Of a stretch of 13,604 bases of DNA, positions 1 through 8,367 are shown in pieces. This stretch comes from JAHEJX01 sp041605955 (GTDB lineage Bacteria; Actinomycetota; Acidimicrobiia; Spongiisociales; UBA5794): the NCBI GenBank assembly GCA_041605955.1, contig JBFIXI010000082.1:1-13604 (forward strand), in the 5' to 3' direction. The position numbers were made by a program, and so were the translations under genes. The first letter of the stretch is position 1, and each line of letters starts with the position of its first letter. The notes beneath the pieces were generated by a model that saw only the letters and a program-made list of their open reading frames with translations, was not told the DNA's origin and did not search any database.

Positions 1-71
1 AGCTCCGCATTCTTCGACTCCAGCTCGGCGTTCAGCTCCGCCACCCGGCCCGCCAACGCCGCCGCCTCTTC
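1..71 (-). repeat. Direct repeat copy B in the coiled-coil gene
   Basis: These 71 bases are identical to 214-284. They encode residues 624-646 (EEAAALAGRV then AELNAELESKNAE). The offset is 213 bases, 71 codons, in frame. The repeat touches the window edge, so the unit may extend further and more copies may follow. Confidence 0.95.
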
Positions 72-1940
72 ACCCAGATCTCCCCGCACAGAATCCAGCT
101 CCGCAGCCTTGGACTCCAGTTGCGAAGCCATGTCGGCTACGCGGGTCTCGAGCTCGCCGACTCGCTCCCCACTCTCCGCCGCCGCAGCTGCGACTGCGGC
201 GCTGCTGGACTCCAGCTCCGCATTCTTCGACTCCAGCTCGGCGTTCAGCTCCGCCACCCGGCCCGCCAACGCCGCCGCCTCTTCCCTGAGGTCGGCACTG
301 ACCACTTCGAATTCGGCGTTCTTCGCTTCCAGCTCGGAATTGAGCTCGTTCACCCTGGCGGCCAGAGCCGCTGCCTCATCGTTGCTCGTGCCGGCGGCCG
401 CCAATTGCTCATCCTTGGCCTCGAGCTGCGACGTGAGATCCGCAACTTGAGCTTTCAACTCGTCTACAACTTCGGACCAGGCTGCATTCTGTTGCTTGGA
501 GCGCTGCTGTGAGGCCTGGAGCTCAGCGATCTCTGCTTCCAGCTCTTCGATTTGAGCTGATGTTGCCTCTGCATGAGCGGCGCCCTCACGCATGGCGGCG
601 CGCTCCTGCTCCACCTCCGCAAGCATCTTCATGGCGTCCTCACGAATGCGGCTGGCGTTCTCCTCGGCTCGGAGCCTCATCTCCTCCGCCGCACGCTCGG
701 CTGTGGCGATCTCCGCCTCCAGCTGACGCTTCCTCTCTTCGGCGTCTCGCGTGATGCCTACTGCAAGCTGCGTAGCCTCTTCGCGTGCAGAGGCGAGAAT
801 CTCCTCGCGCTCCGCTGCCAAGTCCTCTCCGGCCACTGCGGCGTGCGTCCCGGCGGCCTGGGCGGCTTCGAGTTCCGCCTGTAGCCGAGCCAGCTCGGCC
901 GCAGCTGCCTGGGCTTCCACTCGCTGTGCCTCGGCAGCATCAAAGGCCTCGCGTAGCTCGAGACGCCGAGCCTCCACCTGGGACTCGACTTCGACCAACT
1001 CCTGACGGCGGCCCTCGACTTCGTCGTGCAATTCCCGGAGCTCTCCGGCCTTCCGGGCCAGCAACGCGTCATCCGAGATGTCGGTTGCGGACCCGCCCGC
1101 CCCTGCGAGCTGCTGCATGTTCGCTTCGGCCTCTCGGACAGCTGCGTACTTCTGCTGCGCATCTGCCAAGACCTGCTCTGCCGTCACCCGCAATTGATCG
1201 GCCCGTGCCTCTATGTCGCCGGCCCGCCGCCTGGCGGCATCCAAGATCTCGGCCGCCGCGGAGTCAGCGTCACCGGCTCCGGCGCCGGCCCGGGCCTCCG
1301 CCGACGCAACGATGCTCTGCGCCCGCTCTTGCGCCTCGCGGATTATCTGGTCAGCCTTGGCCTGCGCCTGGACGACCACTTCGGCATGCGAGGATGCAGC
1401 CACCTGACTGCCGGCCTTTGACGCGACCAGCTGCTCGCGCATCGATGCCAGCTGATCGTCTTTCTGCTCCATCTCTCGCTGGAGCGCGCTGATGTCGCCC
1501 GCTCCGAGCTTGCCCGCCTCGCGCTTGGCGCGCTCGATTATGTCTTGGGCTTCCTCCCGAGCGGCGGCGAGCACTTGGTCGGCGCCTCCCTCCCCCATCA
1601 GCCGATTGGCCCGCGCTTTGATCTCCTCGGCTTCGGCGAGCGCCTCCTCTTCGATCTGGCTGGCGCGCCGCCGCGCCTTCTCGAGGATGCGATCCTTGGC
1701 GTCGAAGACGGCGAACATGGCGTTGTCTACCGAACCTTCGGCGACCGTTTCGGACGCTCGCAGCTTGCTCTCAGCATCGGCTAGCTGCTCTCTCGCCTTG
1801 TGCGACCATGACTCGAGATCACGAAATGCGGCTTCGAGCTCCTCGAGATAGTCGCGCACTTCGCGCTTGTCGTAACCCTTCCGAACGACGCTGAACTTGA
1901 CCTTGTCGATCGATTCGGGAAGGTCGGTTGAATCTTTCAC
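1..1940 (-). CDS. DivIVA-domain long coiled-coil protein (3' end beyond the left edge)
   Basis: Open from a GTG at 1940-1938 to the window edge: 646 full codons with no stop, C-terminus missing. Residues about 11-45 look like the actinobacterial DivIVA N-terminal domain, with F16, then RKGYDKREVRDYLEELEAAF (20-39), matching the family pattern of a basic residue, GYD, EV and a hydrophobic run. This short domain targets membranes or poles in DivIVA/Wag31 relatives. Almost everything after it is Ala/Glu/Gln/Arg/Leu-rich and predicted coiled coil, with a short Gly/Ala/Ser-rich break near residues 215-225. No membrane segment or signal peptide is visible, so a cytoplasmic scaffold or filament is likely. 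At over 646 residues it is far longer than typical DivIVA (about 160-400), so it is probably a DivIVA-like cytoskeletal scaffold rather than DivIVA itself. The distal part carries near-identical repeats. It lies 87 bases downstream of the carboxykinase gene; I saw no convincing promoter in 1941-2027. Role in polar growth or division is inference. Confidence 0.85.
   Translation of the reverse strand, partial: MKDSTDLPESIDKVKFSVVRKGYDKREVRDYLEELEAAFRDLESWSHKAREQLADAESKLRASETVAEGSVDNAMFAVFDAKDRILEKARRRASQIEEEALAEAEEIKARANRLMGEGGADQVLAAAREEAQDIIERAKREAGKLGAGDISALQREMEQKDDQLASMREQLVASKAGSQVAASSHAEVVVQAQAKADQIIREAQERAQSIVASAEARAGAGAGDADSAAAEILDAARRRAGDIEARADQLRVTAEQVLADAQQKYAAVREAEANMQQLAGAGGSATDISDDALLARKAGELRELHDEVEGRRQELVEVESQVEARRLELREAFDAAEAQRVEAQAAAAELARLQAELEAAQAAGTHAAVAGEDLAAEREEILASAREEATQLAVGITRDAEERKRQLEAEIATAERAAEEMRLRAEENASRIREDAMKMLAEVEQERAAMREGAAHAEATSAQIEELEAEIAELQASQQRSKQQNAAWSEVVDELKAQVADLTSQLEAKDEQLAAAGTSNDEAAALAARVNELNSELEAKNAEFEVVSADLREEAAALAGRVAELNAELESKNAELESSSAAVAAAAAESGERVGELETRVADMASQLESKAAELDSVRGDLGEEAAALAGRVAELNAELESKNAE
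214..284 (-). repeat. Direct repeat copy A in the coiled-coil gene
   Basis: Perfect copy of 1-71, encoding residues 553-575. A diverged third copy begins 96 bases further upstream in the gene (around 310-380), encoding DEAAALAARVNELSSELEAK. This points to in-frame duplication as the way the rod has been lengthened. Confidence 0.95.
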
Positions 1941-1945
1941 AGCAA

Positions 1946-1950
1946 TCCTT
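1946..1950 (-). promoter_or_regulatory. Ribosome binding site fixing the GTG start of the DivIVA-like gene
   Basis: On the minus strand AAGGA lies 5 bases before GTG at 1940. No ATG offers an alternative start before the DivIVA motif, so this site decides the start. Confidence 0.6.
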
Positions 1951-2027
1951 ATCGGCGCTGTGCACGGTCCGCTTGACGAACTTACTAGTCACCGTTTTCC
2001 CGCGCGGCCCGCACACCTAGCCCCCGG

Positions 2028-3554
2028 TCAGATGGCGCCGACGATACCCTTGTCGAGCCCGGGAAACGAGTGCAAATACGCCCGCCGGTTGATATTCAGC
2101 TGCTCCACCACCTGCTTGTACTCGGCCATCCTTCCCTGCCGTTCGTACAGGCGCCGTGGTTGGAGTAGTTCGATGTGGTCGAAGCCGGGAATCGATGCCG
2201 CCACCTCGTATCCGAAATCAGGATCGGTCTGCCACTCGATTGTGCCGGACACAATCGCAGTGATGATGGCCGAGCTGTGCGCGATCTTCACATCGTGCGC
2301 GTCGGGATCAGCTTCGGTTCCGCCGACTGCCCCAGTGTTCATCAGGTAGACCTCCAGATCCGGCATGGTCTCGAGGAGCTCCTTCAGTCGATTGCCTTGA
2401 AGGGCATCATTGTCGAAGAAGAACGGGTTGGTACCGGGCACTCGCAGGCTCTTGCCAGCTTCGGCGGCCCCCCCTGCCGAGGTGCCTCGCGTCTCGCCGA
2501 GCATGAAATAGGCGACTGCCTGATCTCGAGTGAGCCGGGCAACCGCAGGAATGATGTTGTCGTTGCGGTTGAGCAGCAGCAGGTAGCTCGCCGGTGGAAC
2601 GTTGAGCGGCGAGCGGTGGCGGATGTTCGCCAGCGGGAAAGTAGACCGGCCGTTGCGAGTGTGGGAGTCGTTGAAGAAATCGATCGTGCCGTCCGGATCG
2701 ACGTGGGTGTTTTCCAGCCAGGCATCCGGATGGACGGTTCCACCATGAATCGTCGGCTCGTCCACCGGATCGAGGCCGTAGGTCTTGGCAAAGCAGCCGT
2801 TCTCCGTGGTGTGGACCACACCATTGGGAAATACCGCCACGAAGTCATCCTGGACCGGAAGCGAGCCGAGCTGCGCGCGGAAGGTGGACGTGGTCTTGCC
2901 GGTCCCGGACAAGCCCAACACCAGCAGCGACTTCTCCTCGCCATCGACGTCGGGAAACACCTTGAGGCCGGAATGCATGGCCAGCCCGCCCTGCTGATAG
3001 ACCAGGTGGTTCCACATGCGGAGCCCACCCATCTTCGACTCCCCGAAATAGTCGGACCCGAAGACGCGGGTGACGTAATTGTCGTTGTCGACGAGTATCA
3101 GCCGATCATCGGGCATTCCCGGAGCGCGCAACCCCGGCGTGTAGATAACGGTGAACTGTGGCGCCCAAGCATCGTCGGGCGGGAAGTAGAGCTGCTGCTG
3201 CATGGCCGGAATGTTGGCCTGAGTCTTCTCGATGAAGAGCCGGCATCCGGTGCGGAGGTTCGGGTCAGGGCCGATGTAGCCCTTGATCAGGATCATGTCC
3301 TTGTCGGCTATGTACTCATCCTGTTTGGCGGCCCATTGCTCGTAGTCGCTCCGCCCGATGCGGTTCTGGTAGTTCTCGACCTCGGTCACGAAGAACGTGG
3401 AACCCGCCAGGCGCGCCGTGATCTCGGCCGTGTAGTTGAGGTTGCCATGGACGGTCTCTTGCACCCGCGGCATGTACTGCAAGACCCAGTCCCGCATCTC
3501 TTGCTGCGTCGGGTTGACAGCCACCGATTTGGCCGACGGCAACTGGAACGTCAT
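2028..3554 (-). CDS. pckA: Divergent ATP-type phosphoenolpyruvate carboxykinase homologue
   Basis: 508 residues from ATG 3554. The ATP-type PEPCK core is clear: P-loop GLSGTGKTT (214-222), DD after the P-loop (236-237), ENGCFAKT (251-258; family GGCYAKT), NGRSTFP (301-307), AVARLTRDQ (337-345) and VYLMNTG (402-408). The canonical enzyme converts oxaloacetate and ATP to PEP, CO2 and ADP, the first committed step of gluconeogenesis, in the cytoplasm. Aligned by eye with E. coli Pck, R48 fits the substrate Arg of TGRSPKDK, but the rest of that motif is TARLAGSTFFV. Metal ligand His fits H194, but the ligand Lys of EMKKG falls on M175 (ESKMGG). The GTERG lid is GETRG, and the adenine-side Arg appears lost. 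It is slightly shorter than the usual 520-540 residues. GTG codons at 3566 and 3560 are also possible starts, but the Shine-Dalgarno spacing favours ATG 3554. Family membership is sure; the exact reaction is less so. Confidence 0.85.
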   Translation of the reverse strand: MTFQLPSAKSVAVNPTQQEMRDWVLQYMPRVQETVHGNLNYTAEITARLAGSTFFVTEVENYQNRIGRSDYEQWAAKQDEYIADKDMILIKGYIGPDPNLRTGCRLFIEKTQANIPAMQQQLYFPPDDAWAPQFTVIYTPGLRAPGMPDDRLILVDNDNYVTRVFGSDYFGESKMGGLRMWNHLVYQQGGLAMHSGLKVFPDVDGEEKSLLVLGLSGTGKTTSTFRAQLGSLPVQDDFVAVFPNGVVHTTENGCFAKTYGLDPVDEPTIHGGTVHPDAWLENTHVDPDGTIDFFNDSHTRNGRSTFPLANIRHRSPLNVPPASYLLLLNRNDNIIPAVARLTRDQAVAYFMLGETRGTSAGGAAEAGKSLRVPGTNPFFFDNDALQGNRLKELLETMPDLEVYLMNTGAVGGTEADPDAHDVKIAHSSAIITAIVSGTIEWQTDPDFGYEVAASIPGFDHIELLQPRRLYERQGRMAEYKQVVEQLNINRRAYLHSFPGLDKGIVGAI

Positions 3555-3562
3555 TCCCACAA

Positions 3563-3570
3563 TCACCTTT
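3563..3570 (-). promoter_or_regulatory. Ribosome binding site deciding the carboxykinase start
   Basis: On the minus strand AAAGGTGA ends 8 bases before ATG 3554. The GTG at 3566 overlaps this site and GTG 3560 would be only 2 bases away, so ATG 3554 is the best start. Confidence 0.55.
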
Positions 3571-3603
3571 CACCGCCCCGAACGAGGCGCATCAGATCCA
3601 ATC

Positions 3604-3609
3604 AGATTA
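3604..3609 (-). promoter_or_regulatory. Possible -10 box for the carboxykinase gene
   Basis: TAATCT (TANNNT type), preceded by T, on the minus strand. A start of transcription near 3597 would give a leader of about 43 bases. No good -35 is seen. The same TTAATCT heptamer lies before the mutase gene. Weak on sequence alone. Confidence 0.3.
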
Positions 3610-3643
3610 AGTCACGTGCAGCGTGGCGACGAATCCGCATTAG

Positions 3644-3679
3644 CGGCGGCCTGGTGCAGATTTGCGCACCGCGCCGCCG
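3644..3679 (-). terminator. Strong two-part hairpin after the aldolase gene, no T-tract
   Basis: A 7-bp stem (CGGCGGC with GCCGCCG), a 2-by-2 internal mismatch and a 5-bp stem (GGTGC with GCACC) close an 8-base loop. It begins 15 bases after the aldolase stop. No T-run follows. Such hairpins are frequent at gene ends in high-GC actinobacteria, where they may terminate or protect mRNA ends. It suggests the aldolase transcript ends, at least partly, before the carboxykinase gene. Confidence 0.5.
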
Positions 3680-3694
3680 AGCTGGGATACCGGC

Positions 3695-4744
<1,050 letters not shown>

Positions 4745-4786
4745 GCTCTGTTCGCTCCCTAGCTCTGGCGCGCCTGTGTGCGGCCC

Positions 4787-4814
4787 ATTATCCCGGCTCC
4801 GGCAGAAACCTCAA
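4787..4814 (-). promoter_or_regulatory. Sigma-70-like promoter before the aldolase gene
   Basis: On the minus strand TTGAGG (4814-4809), a 16-base spacer and GATAAT (4792-4787) match the -35/-10 consensus at 4/6 and 5/6. The predicted leader is about 36 bases and contains the Shine-Dalgarno site. It lies almost entirely in the gap between mutase and aldolase genes. Confidence 0.5.
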
Positions 4815-4822
4815 GCTGGAGA

Positions 4823-6547
4823 TCACTCCAAGCTGGCCATGTCGCAGACCAGCTCGGCCAGAGAGGCGGCTCGCTGCTCGAGAGCAACTTCGGCGGCCAG
4901 CAGCTCCTCCGTATCGACCGCCGCGGCCGGCTCGGTGAGATCGGCGTAGATCTTCAGCTTGGGCTCGGTGCCGCTTGGCCTCATCAAACAGCGACCGGCG
5001 CTGCCGAGCTCGAGCTCGACGAGGGGCGCCTCCCCCAGGTAGCGAGGCCGCGCCTGCCCTTCGGCGCGGTAGTCGACGACACGGGTAACCGGTATGCCGT
5101 GTAGGTCCGCCGGAGGCGAGGCCACGATGCGGTCGAGAACACGCGGGATCCGATCCATCCCCCCGGGGCCTTCGAGGCGGATGCTGTGCTGCGCACTTGC
5201 CCATAGGCCGGCTTCGCGATAGAGGCGGGCCAGCGAATCGAGCACCGAGATGCCGGCCTCCCGGCAATTGGCAGCCAAGTCGGCGAAGACCAAAGCTGCC
5301 GACATGCCATCCTTGTCGCGCACGCTGCCACCGATTGAGTAGCCCAGGGCCTCCTCATATCCCATCACGAACTCGAGTCCGTCGGCTTGCAGGTCGAGGG
5401 CGGCGTTCCAGATCCACTTGAAGCCGGTGAGCGTCGCGGCCCACTCGGCCCCACGAGATGCAGCCAATACACCCAACATCGGCGACGAGACCACGCTATT
5501 GATGACAAGCGGGGCCCGATGACTGCCGTCGAGGCACCAGTCGGCGAGAAGCACCCCAACCTGGTTGCCGGTGAGGGTGCGCCATCCGAATCCCGTCGGC
5601 ACCGACACAGACAGCCGGTCGGCATCGGGATCGTTAGCGATGATCAGGTCGACCGGCTCGTTCCGGCTCGCCGTGGCGTAGGCCTCATCGAGGGCTCCCG
5701 GCTCCTCGGGGTTGGGGAAAGCCACCGTCGGGAACGCGCCGTCGGGCTCGAACTGGGACTCGGTGAGGACAACGACATGGCCGTTGCTCTCGAGAAGCTC
5801 CTTGACGTAGCGCCCGCCGACGCCGTGTAGCGGGGTATAGACGATACGAAGTGCGCGATTCGCGCGCTCTGGCCGCGGTCGGGTCAACGACTCCCGATAG
5901 TTGGCGAATACCGTGCCCGGGTCGAGCGGGGCGCTCAAATCGGAATCGCGAGCCGCCGGCCAGCGGAGACGGGGAATCAGGGCGGCGGGGCCCGCCTTCG
6001 AGATCTCCGCCGCGATCAGCTCGTCCTCGGGCGGTATCACTTGGACGGCGTTGGCCGCGTAAACCTTGTACCCATTGTCCTGCGGTGGGTTGTGGCTGGC
6101 GGTGATGACCACTGCCGCCGTGGCGGAGCGACGCCGGGCTGCGAATGCCACCAGCGGGGTCGGCGTCGGCTCATCGAAGTAGCGCACCTCCAGCCCGGCG
6201 GCGGCCAGTACCCCAACGGTGTCCTCCATGAACCGGCGGCTCGACACACGGGCGTCGTATCCGACGACCACCGGACCACGCGGTTGCCGGTCGAGGGCGT
6301 GCACGGCGAGGCCGCGCGTCGTCTGAATGACCCCCGCCCGGTTCATTCGATTCGGTCCGGCGCCGACTTCGCCACGGAGACCGGCGGTGCCGAAATGAAG
6401 CCGGTCCCCGAGGCGATCGCGCAGCGCCGCCTCATCATTGGCCGCCACCAGGGCTTGCAATTCCGCTCGGGTGGCGGGGTCCGGATCGCCACCGATCCAC
6501 GCTGCGGCTGCCGCTCGGAGCTCGGCGAGTGACATTGCAGCAGGCAT
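4823..6547 (-). CDS. Phosphohexomutase (phosphoglucomutase/phosphomannomutase superfamily, PgcA-like length)
   Basis: 574 residues holding all four alpha-D-phosphohexomutase signatures in order: FGTAGLRG (52-59), the phosphoserine loop TASHNP with catalytic S151 (149-154), the Mg2+ loop NDPDADR (305-311), the sugar-binding loop GYEEALGY (396-403) and the phosphate-binding RPSGTEPK (523-530). It moves phosphate between C6 and C1 of hexoses through a bisphosphate intermediate. Length and the FGTAGLRG start resemble Bacillus PgcA / human PGM2-like enzymes more than the 450-residue bacterial ManB/GlmM group. Glucose phosphate is therefore the likely substrate, with phosphopentose or mannose phosphate possible. 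Its product would feed polysaccharide, trehalose or UDP-glucose synthesis. It is divergent from glpD and the first gene of the leftward cluster. ATG 6547 is chosen because a TAATCT box lies 9 bases upstream; ATG 6535 is the alternative. Neither has a good Shine-Dalgarno. Confidence 0.93.
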   Translation of the reverse strand: MPAAMSLAELRAAAAAWIGGDPDPATRAELQALVAANDEAALRDRLGDRLHFGTAGLRGEVGAGPNRMNRAGVIQTTRGLAVHALDRQPRGPVVVGYDARVSSRRFMEDTVGVLAAAGLEVRYFDEPTPTPLVAFAARRRSATAAVVITASHNPPQDNGYKVYAANAVQVIPPEDELIAAEISKAGPAALIPRLRWPAARDSDLSAPLDPGTVFANYRESLTRPRPERANRALRIVYTPLHGVGGRYVKELLESNGHVVVLTESQFEPDGAFPTVAFPNPEEPGALDEAYATASRNEPVDLIIANDPDADRLSVSVPTGFGWRTLTGNQVGVLLADWCLDGSHRAPLVINSVVSSPMLGVLAASRGAEWAATLTGFKWIWNAALDLQADGLEFVMGYEEALGYSIGGSVRDKDGMSAALVFADLAANCREAGISVLDSLARLYREAGLWASAQHSIRLEGPGGMDRIPRVLDRIVASPPADLHGIPVTRVVDYRAEGQARPRYLGEAPLVELELGSAGRCLMRPSGTEPKLKIYADLTEPAAAVDTEELLAAEVALEQRAASLAELVCDMASLE

Positions 6548-6616
6548 CCGATGCGGAGATTAACCGCCTTCCCCATCCAGCTCCCGGTGCCGACCCGGCC
6601 ACTAGTGTCGGCAACG
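6548..6616. promoter_or_regulatory. Divergent promoter region between mutase and glpD
   Basis: Leftward, TAATCT (6562-6557) lies 9 bases before ATG 6547. Rightward, TAGTGT (6603-6608) lies 8 bases before ATG 6617. Neither start has a Shine-Dalgarno site. Both spacings would place transcription starts at or next to the start codon, as in the leaderless mRNAs common in actinobacteria. No -35 boxes or operator palindromes are convincing. Confidence 0.4.
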
Positions 6617-8356
6617 ATGAATGCCAGCACCTCTTCGTTACCGGCGTTCGACGACTCTCACCATTTGGGCCCGGCATATCGGCGGCGCGCGGTCGCCCGC
6701 GCTCGGGATGAGGAGTGGGACGTCGCAGTGATCGGCGGCGGCGTCACCGGGGCCGGGTGCGCTCTCGATGCGACGTCGCGGGGGTTGCGCGTGATTCTGG
6801 CAGAGCAGCGCGACATCGCCTCCGGCACTTCCAGTCGTTCGAGCAAGCTGATCCACGGCGGGCTCCGCTACCTGGAGCAGCTCAACTTCCGTTTGGTCAA
6901 GGAGGCACTACGGGAGCGGTCCCTCCTCGTTTCCAAGCTGGCACCCCACCTCGTCAAACCCGTCAAGTTCCTGTATCCGCTCCATCACCGCGTCTGGGAG
7001 CGCGGCTACGTCGGCGCCGGCGTAGCCCTATACGACATCCTCGCCAAGATGGGAAAGAACCCGTTGCCGTGGCACCGCCATCTCTCGGTGGAGGGCTCGC
7101 TGCGGGAGATCCCAGCCCTGAGGCGGTCGGCTCTGGTGGGCGGTGTCCAGTACTTCGACGCTCAAGTCGACGACGCCCGCCACACGCTGTCCGTTGCCCG
7201 CACCGCCGCGGTGCACGGCGCCACGATCATCACGAGCTTGCGCGTAACCGGCTTGCTGCGCACCGGAGACAGGGTCGGCGGCATTCGAGCTACCTGTCTA
7301 GAGACGGGAGAGGAACTGGAGATTCGGGCGAGGCACGTCATCAATGCGACCGGAGTCTGGACCGACGAGATCGAAGCGCTGGCAGGCCGCCATTCGATCG
7401 ACGTCACCGCATCCAAGGGCATCCACTTGGTCATCCCCCGGGACCGTATCGAGAGTCACAGCGGAATGATCATCCGCACCCCAGCCAGCGTTCTCTTCCT
7501 GATCCCATGGGACCGACACTGGATCGTCGGAACCACCGACACCGCATGGAAGCTCGGCAAGGCGCATCCGGCCGCCTCGCGCACCGACATCGAGTACCTC
7601 TTGGAACAGCTGAACTCGGTGCTGACGACACCAGTGGGCGACGACGATGTGCAAGGCGTGTATGCCGGGCTCCGTCCTCTGCTGCGCGGCGAGTCCGACG
7701 CCACCAGCAAGCTGAGTCGTGAACACCGGGTGTGGATGAGCAGGCCGGGTCTGACGACCGTCGCCGGCGGGAAGTACACGACGTATCGAGTCATGGCCGA
7801 AGACACCGTCGACTCGGTGGCCACCGAGCTAGGCGGCCGCATCCCCCGCTCCGTGACGGCCGAGCTTCCGATGCTGGGCGCAGCCACCTACCGCGCCCTG
7901 CGTTCCCAGATCGGCGAGCTCGCCACCGATCACGGCCTCACCACGGGTCAAGTCGAGCGCCTGCTGGAGCGCCACGGCGACCTAGCAACCGAGGTCCTCT
8001 CGATTGCTGCGAGCCGACCCGAGCTGGCCGCACCGATGCCGGGTTCGGACGGATATCTGCTGGCCGAGGCCTACTACGCGTTCGCCGCCGAGGCGGCCCT
8101 CCACCTCGACGACGTGCTCACGCGCCGCACCCGCATCTCGATCGAGAGCTGGGATCGCGGCCTGGCCGCCGCCGAGGCGGTGGCCGCCATAGCAGCCGAG
8201 GTGCTCGGCTGGGACGCGGCGACCGTGGAGCGCGAGCTCGAGCATTATCGGGCGCGAGTGGCCGCAGAGCGCGAATCACAGACCAAGGCGAACGACCACA
8301 CTGCCGATGCCGCCCGGATGGGCGCTCCCGACGTCCGCACCATGGGATCCGTGTAG
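6617..8356 (+). CDS. glpD: FAD-dependent glycerol-3-phosphate dehydrogenase
   Basis: 579 residues from ATG 6617. The Rossmann FAD loop VIGGGVTGAGCALDATSRGL spans 38-57, followed by E63 for the ribose and the GlpD signature RSSKLIHGGLRYLEQ (74-88). FAD/substrate segments INATGVWTDEIE (242-253), GTTDT (305-309), YAGLRPLL (349-356) and VAGGKYTTYR (382-391) follow. The C-terminal DAO_C-like helical domain (about 415-545) has the typical LTRRTRISIE. The enzyme oxidises sn-glycerol 3-phosphate to dihydroxyacetone phosphate and passes electrons to the quinone pool as a peripheral membrane protein. An upstream in-frame ATG at 6551 would add 22 residues but would leave 3 bases to the divergent mutase, so 6617 is preferred. 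The last 25 residues are a non-conserved polar tail. Its product is a substrate of the nearby aldolase. glpK and glpF are absent from the window. It converges with the secreted-protein gene, 6 bases apart. Confidence 0.95.
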   Translation: MNASTSSLPAFDDSHHLGPAYRRRAVARARDEEWDVAVIGGGVTGAGCALDATSRGLRVILAEQRDIASGTSSRSSKLIHGGLRYLEQLNFRLVKEALRERSLLVSKLAPHLVKPVKFLYPLHHRVWERGYVGAGVALYDILAKMGKNPLPWHRHLSVEGSLREIPALRRSALVGGVQYFDAQVDDARHTLSVARTAAVHGATIITSLRVTGLLRTGDRVGGIRATCLETGEELEIRARHVINATGVWTDEIEALAGRHSIDVTASKGIHLVIPRDRIESHSGMIIRTPASVLFLIPWDRHWIVGTTDTAWKLGKAHPAASRTDIEYLLEQLNSVLTTPVGDDDVQGVYAGLRPLLRGESDATSKLSREHRVWMSRPGLTTVAGGKYTTYRVMAEDTVDSVATELGGRIPRSVTAELPMLGAATYRALRSQIGELATDHGLTTGQVERLLERHGDLATEVLSIAASRPELAAPMPGSDGYLLAEAYYAFAAEAALHLDDVLTRRTRISIESWDRGLAAAEAVAAIAAEVLGWDAATVERELEHYRARVAAERESQTKANDHTADAARMGAPDVRTMGSV

Positions 8357-8367
8357 CCGTCGCTACA
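8352..8367. other. Small hairpin spanning both convergent stop codons
   Basis: TGTAGC, a 4-base loop and GCTACA form a perfect 6-bp palindromic stem. The glpD TAG (8354-8356) is in one arm and the stop of the opposing gene (8363-8365) is in the other. It is the only structure in the 6-base gap. It is too short for a confident terminator call. Confidence 0.35.

Noticed and set aside
109..1851. Several plus-strand Ser/Ala- or Arg/Pro-rich open frames
   Set aside because: They are complements of the Glu/Ala/Leu-rich coiled-coil gene, which reads without stop for 646 codons and starts with a DivIVA motif.
2028..3554. HPr kinase (HprK) identity for the PEPCK homologue
   Set aside because: HprK shares the P-loop fold but is about 310 residues with different signatures. 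The PEPCK-specific ENGCFAKT, ARLTRDQ and MNTG segments are present here.
6551..6616. N-terminal extension of glpD from ATG 6551
   Set aside because: It would leave 3 bases to the divergent mutase start, and the added 22 residues do not resemble GlpD. ATG 6617 already precedes the FAD loop by a normal length.
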